NCBI GenBank assembly: GCA_025345505.1
Contig: JANVCC010000073.1
Coordinates: 10,388,628-10,452,627 of the forward strand
Direction of reading: 5' to 3'
Length of the DNA: 64,000 nt
Source of the DNA: Todiramphus chloris collaris
Lineage: Eukaryota; Chordata; Aves; Coraciiformes; Alcedinidae
Made by a program: the position numbers and the translations under genes. Below the pieces are notes generated by a model. The model did no database searches and was not told the origin of the DNA. It worked only from the letters and a program-made list of their open reading frames with translations. Shown piece by piece: positions 62,424 to 64,000 of this stretch; positions within the stretch are counted from its first letter, which is position 1; each line of letters begins with the position of its first letter.

Positions 62424-63467
62424 TGTTGGGGTTTTGGGGAGTTATTCTCTGTTATATAAACTGTTTGGGTATAGTCTGCCTTGAGCAAAGACAAACCCAT
62501 CTGTGGGGTTGTTTTTGCACAGGGACCAGGTTGCACCTAGTGGGTGATGCAAAAAGATGGAGAGACCCGATGCATACCTCAAGGGGAACTTGTTTTAGGG
62601 TGAACCACCCATGGCATTGCACTTGTACCTATATCCGCATGTATATATGTATATAATTAGGGGTAATCCATGTGTGTATATAGTTTGAAGGTTTAAATTT
62701 GATGTAACATATTAGTATGGAAAAATTTGGGGTGGATAATGTTGGGGTTTTGGGGAGTTATTCTGTTTTCCTTCTTCTCTTAAAGAATTTTCCCATACTT
62801 GTTTGTCAGGGAGGTAAATTGCTGTACTTAAGAGAGACAAAAGGACCTGGCCACAGGAGGAGGGGTCCAGCCAGCCGAATAAAGGGGGTTGGGTGGAACC
62901 CCTAGGGCTCTTGTTTTGCTCCCTGCATTCGAGGTGAGGAGAAGCTGCCCTTGTGGTGCAGAGAACTCATCCCCACTGCATCCCCTGCTCTTCCTGCTGC
63001 TTCCTGAGGATCCGGCGGGACACCGAGATCATCTTGGAGAGAGGTCGTCCCTGCTGCATTTCCTGCCTTTCCTTCTACCCCTGCTGTCTTCCGAGGATCC
63101 TGCTGGACACCGGGATCGGCTGCCAAGGGGGGTTTGTGACACAGGCTTTTCGTCGGCCATTGCCACCTGAGGCCTGAGCTGGCTCCGGAGCAGGGAGACC
63201 ATCGCGCCCTCCCTGCTCCCCAGGAACCACCTGAGAGGTTGGGACTGGGTTCCTGGTGCTGTTTCCTGTTACTGCCGTAGTTAGTGTTGTTTGTTTGCCT
63301 TGTTATATATATATTTAGTAAAGAGCTGTTATTCCTATTCCTCATACCTTTGCCTGAAAGCCCCTTAATTTCAAAATTATAAGCATTCGGAGGGGAGGGG
63401 GTTGCATTTCCATTCCAAGGGGGGCTCCTGCCTTCCTTGGCAGACACCTGTCTTTCAAACCAAGACA
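62424..63467. mobile_element. Endogenous-retrovirus LTR (solo or remnant), inserted in CR1
   Basis: The 1,044-bp insertion begins TGTTGGGG and ends CCAAGACA, so it has TG...CA termini, and it is flanked by the 5-bp repeat ATCTG. The right-hand sequence, read on the minus strand from TGTCTTGGTTTGAAAGACAG, resembles a common songbird ERVL-type LTR start as I recall it, favouring minus orientation. An AATAAA at 62878-62883 and a TATATAAA-like stretch near 62451 would instead suit plus orientation, so strand is left open. No gag, pol or env reading frame is present. The first 25 bases recur at 62740-62764, and a GAGGATCC..GGACACCG unit occurs twice at about 63005-63027 and 63092-63114. The open frame crossing it on the minus strand looks fortuitous. 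Confidence 0.85.
62740..62764. repeat. Internal copy of the LTR's 25-bp terminal sequence
   Basis: The 25 bases beginning TGTTGGGGTTTTGGGG at 62424-62448 are repeated identically here. The internal copy is not followed on its outer side by the ATCTG duplication (the adjoining bases are GATAA), so the insertion boundary is the outer copy. Confidence 0.85.
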
Positions 63468-63472
63468 ATCTG
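63468..63472 (+). repeat. Right 5-bp target-site duplication of the LTR
   Basis: ATCTG directly follows the LTR terminal CA and equals 62419-62423. Confidence 0.85.
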
Positions 63473-64000
63473 CTTGAGGGTAGGGAAGCTCTACAGAGAG
63501 ACATGGACAGACTGGATTGATGGGCCAATGTCAATTGTATGAGCTTCAACAAGGCCAAGTGCTGGATCCTGCAAATGGCTCACAACAACCCCATGCAATG
63601 CTACAGGCTTGGGGAAGAGTGGATGGAAAGCTGTTTGATCAAAAATGACCTGGGGGTGCTGATCAGCAAGTGTCTGAATATGACCCAGCAGTGTGCCCAG
63701 GTGGCCAAGAAGGCCAACGGCATCCTGACTTGTATCAGAAATGGTGTGACCAGCAAGACCATGGAGGTGATTGTACCTCTGTACTAGGCATTGGTGAAGC
63801 CACACCTTGAGTACTATGTACAGTTTTGGGCATCTCAATACAAGAAAGACTTCAAGGAGCAGGTCCAGAGAAGAGCAACGAAGCTGGTGAAAGGCCTGGA
63901 GAACAAGTCTTATGAGGAGCAGCTGAGGGAACTGGTGCTGTTTAGTTGGAAGAAAAGGAGGCTGAGGGGAAACCTTATCACTCTCTACAACTACCTGAAA
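63468..64000 (+). mobile_element. CR1 LINE, right part of the split copy, running off the window
   Basis: CR1 reverse transcriptase continues from just after motif C (LEGREALQRDMDR-like wording, then [26 protein letters not shown] at about 63535-63612) towards the C-terminal region ([16 protein letters not shown] at the window edge). A stop interrupts the frame at 63785 and one small deletion lies near 63855. The 3' UTR and tail lie beyond 64000. Confidence 0.92.

Noticed and set aside
62902..63558. Open frame of 218 codons on the minus strand across the LTR
   Set aside because: It spans the LTR/CR1 junction and matches no retroviral or other protein family I know. It is best explained by a GC-rich LTR with few stops.

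Overview
The window is vertebrate nuclear DNA and almost certainly avian, most likely songbird-like. Every interspersed repeat I recognise is a CR1 LINE or an avian-type LTR. CR1 3' ends carry the usual short octamer tails (ATTCTATG-like or TTCTGTGA-like). I see no mammalian SINE or L1. The only convincing functional gene is SLITRK4, a neuronal leucine-rich-repeat membrane protein encoded in one exon. SLITRK4 is X-linked in humans; the corresponding bird segment is chicken 4p / songbird chromosome 4A (established knowledge, not visible here).

Layout. 1-2,314: no gene. 2,315-5,190: long, internally deleted CR1 on the minus strand that still keeps relics of ORF1 (zinc-finger-like N-terminus, SGNH-esterase-like block) and ORF2. 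6,481-7,203: 3' part of a second CR1 (+). 7,204-14,985: AT-rich non-coding DNA, ending in a POU-motif-rich stretch. 14,990-16,800: CpG island, the presumed SLITRK4 promoter and 5' UTR exon. About 16,800-18,111: 5' UTR intron. 18,112-21,333: coding exon with the 837-codon SLITRK4 frame and a 3' UTR ending in AATAAA; a poly-A tract holding a 100-N assembly gap follows. 21,561-50,561: gene desert with one CR1 3' stub (27,021-27,195) and candidate control sites near 38.6-39.9 kb. 50,571-53,030: 2.5-kb CR1 (+) with a probable 9-bp target-site duplication; a CR1 stub (-) follows at once. 53,213-61,872: desert. 61,873-64,000: CR1 (+), running off the window, split by a 1,044-bp LTR insertion with a 5-bp target-site duplication.

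The window therefore shows one dosage-sensitive neuronal gene in a desert, with a CpG-island promoter, a 5' UTR intron, a long non-coding flank that may hold enhancers, and a layered history of CR1 and LTR insertion. I did not find a previously undescribed molecular system. The most checkable novelties are the nested LTR with a duplicated 25-bp terminus, the poly-A/gap structure at the SLITRK4 3' end, and two compact clusters of regulatory-type motifs (CRE/CArG plus splice donor; RFX X-box pair).
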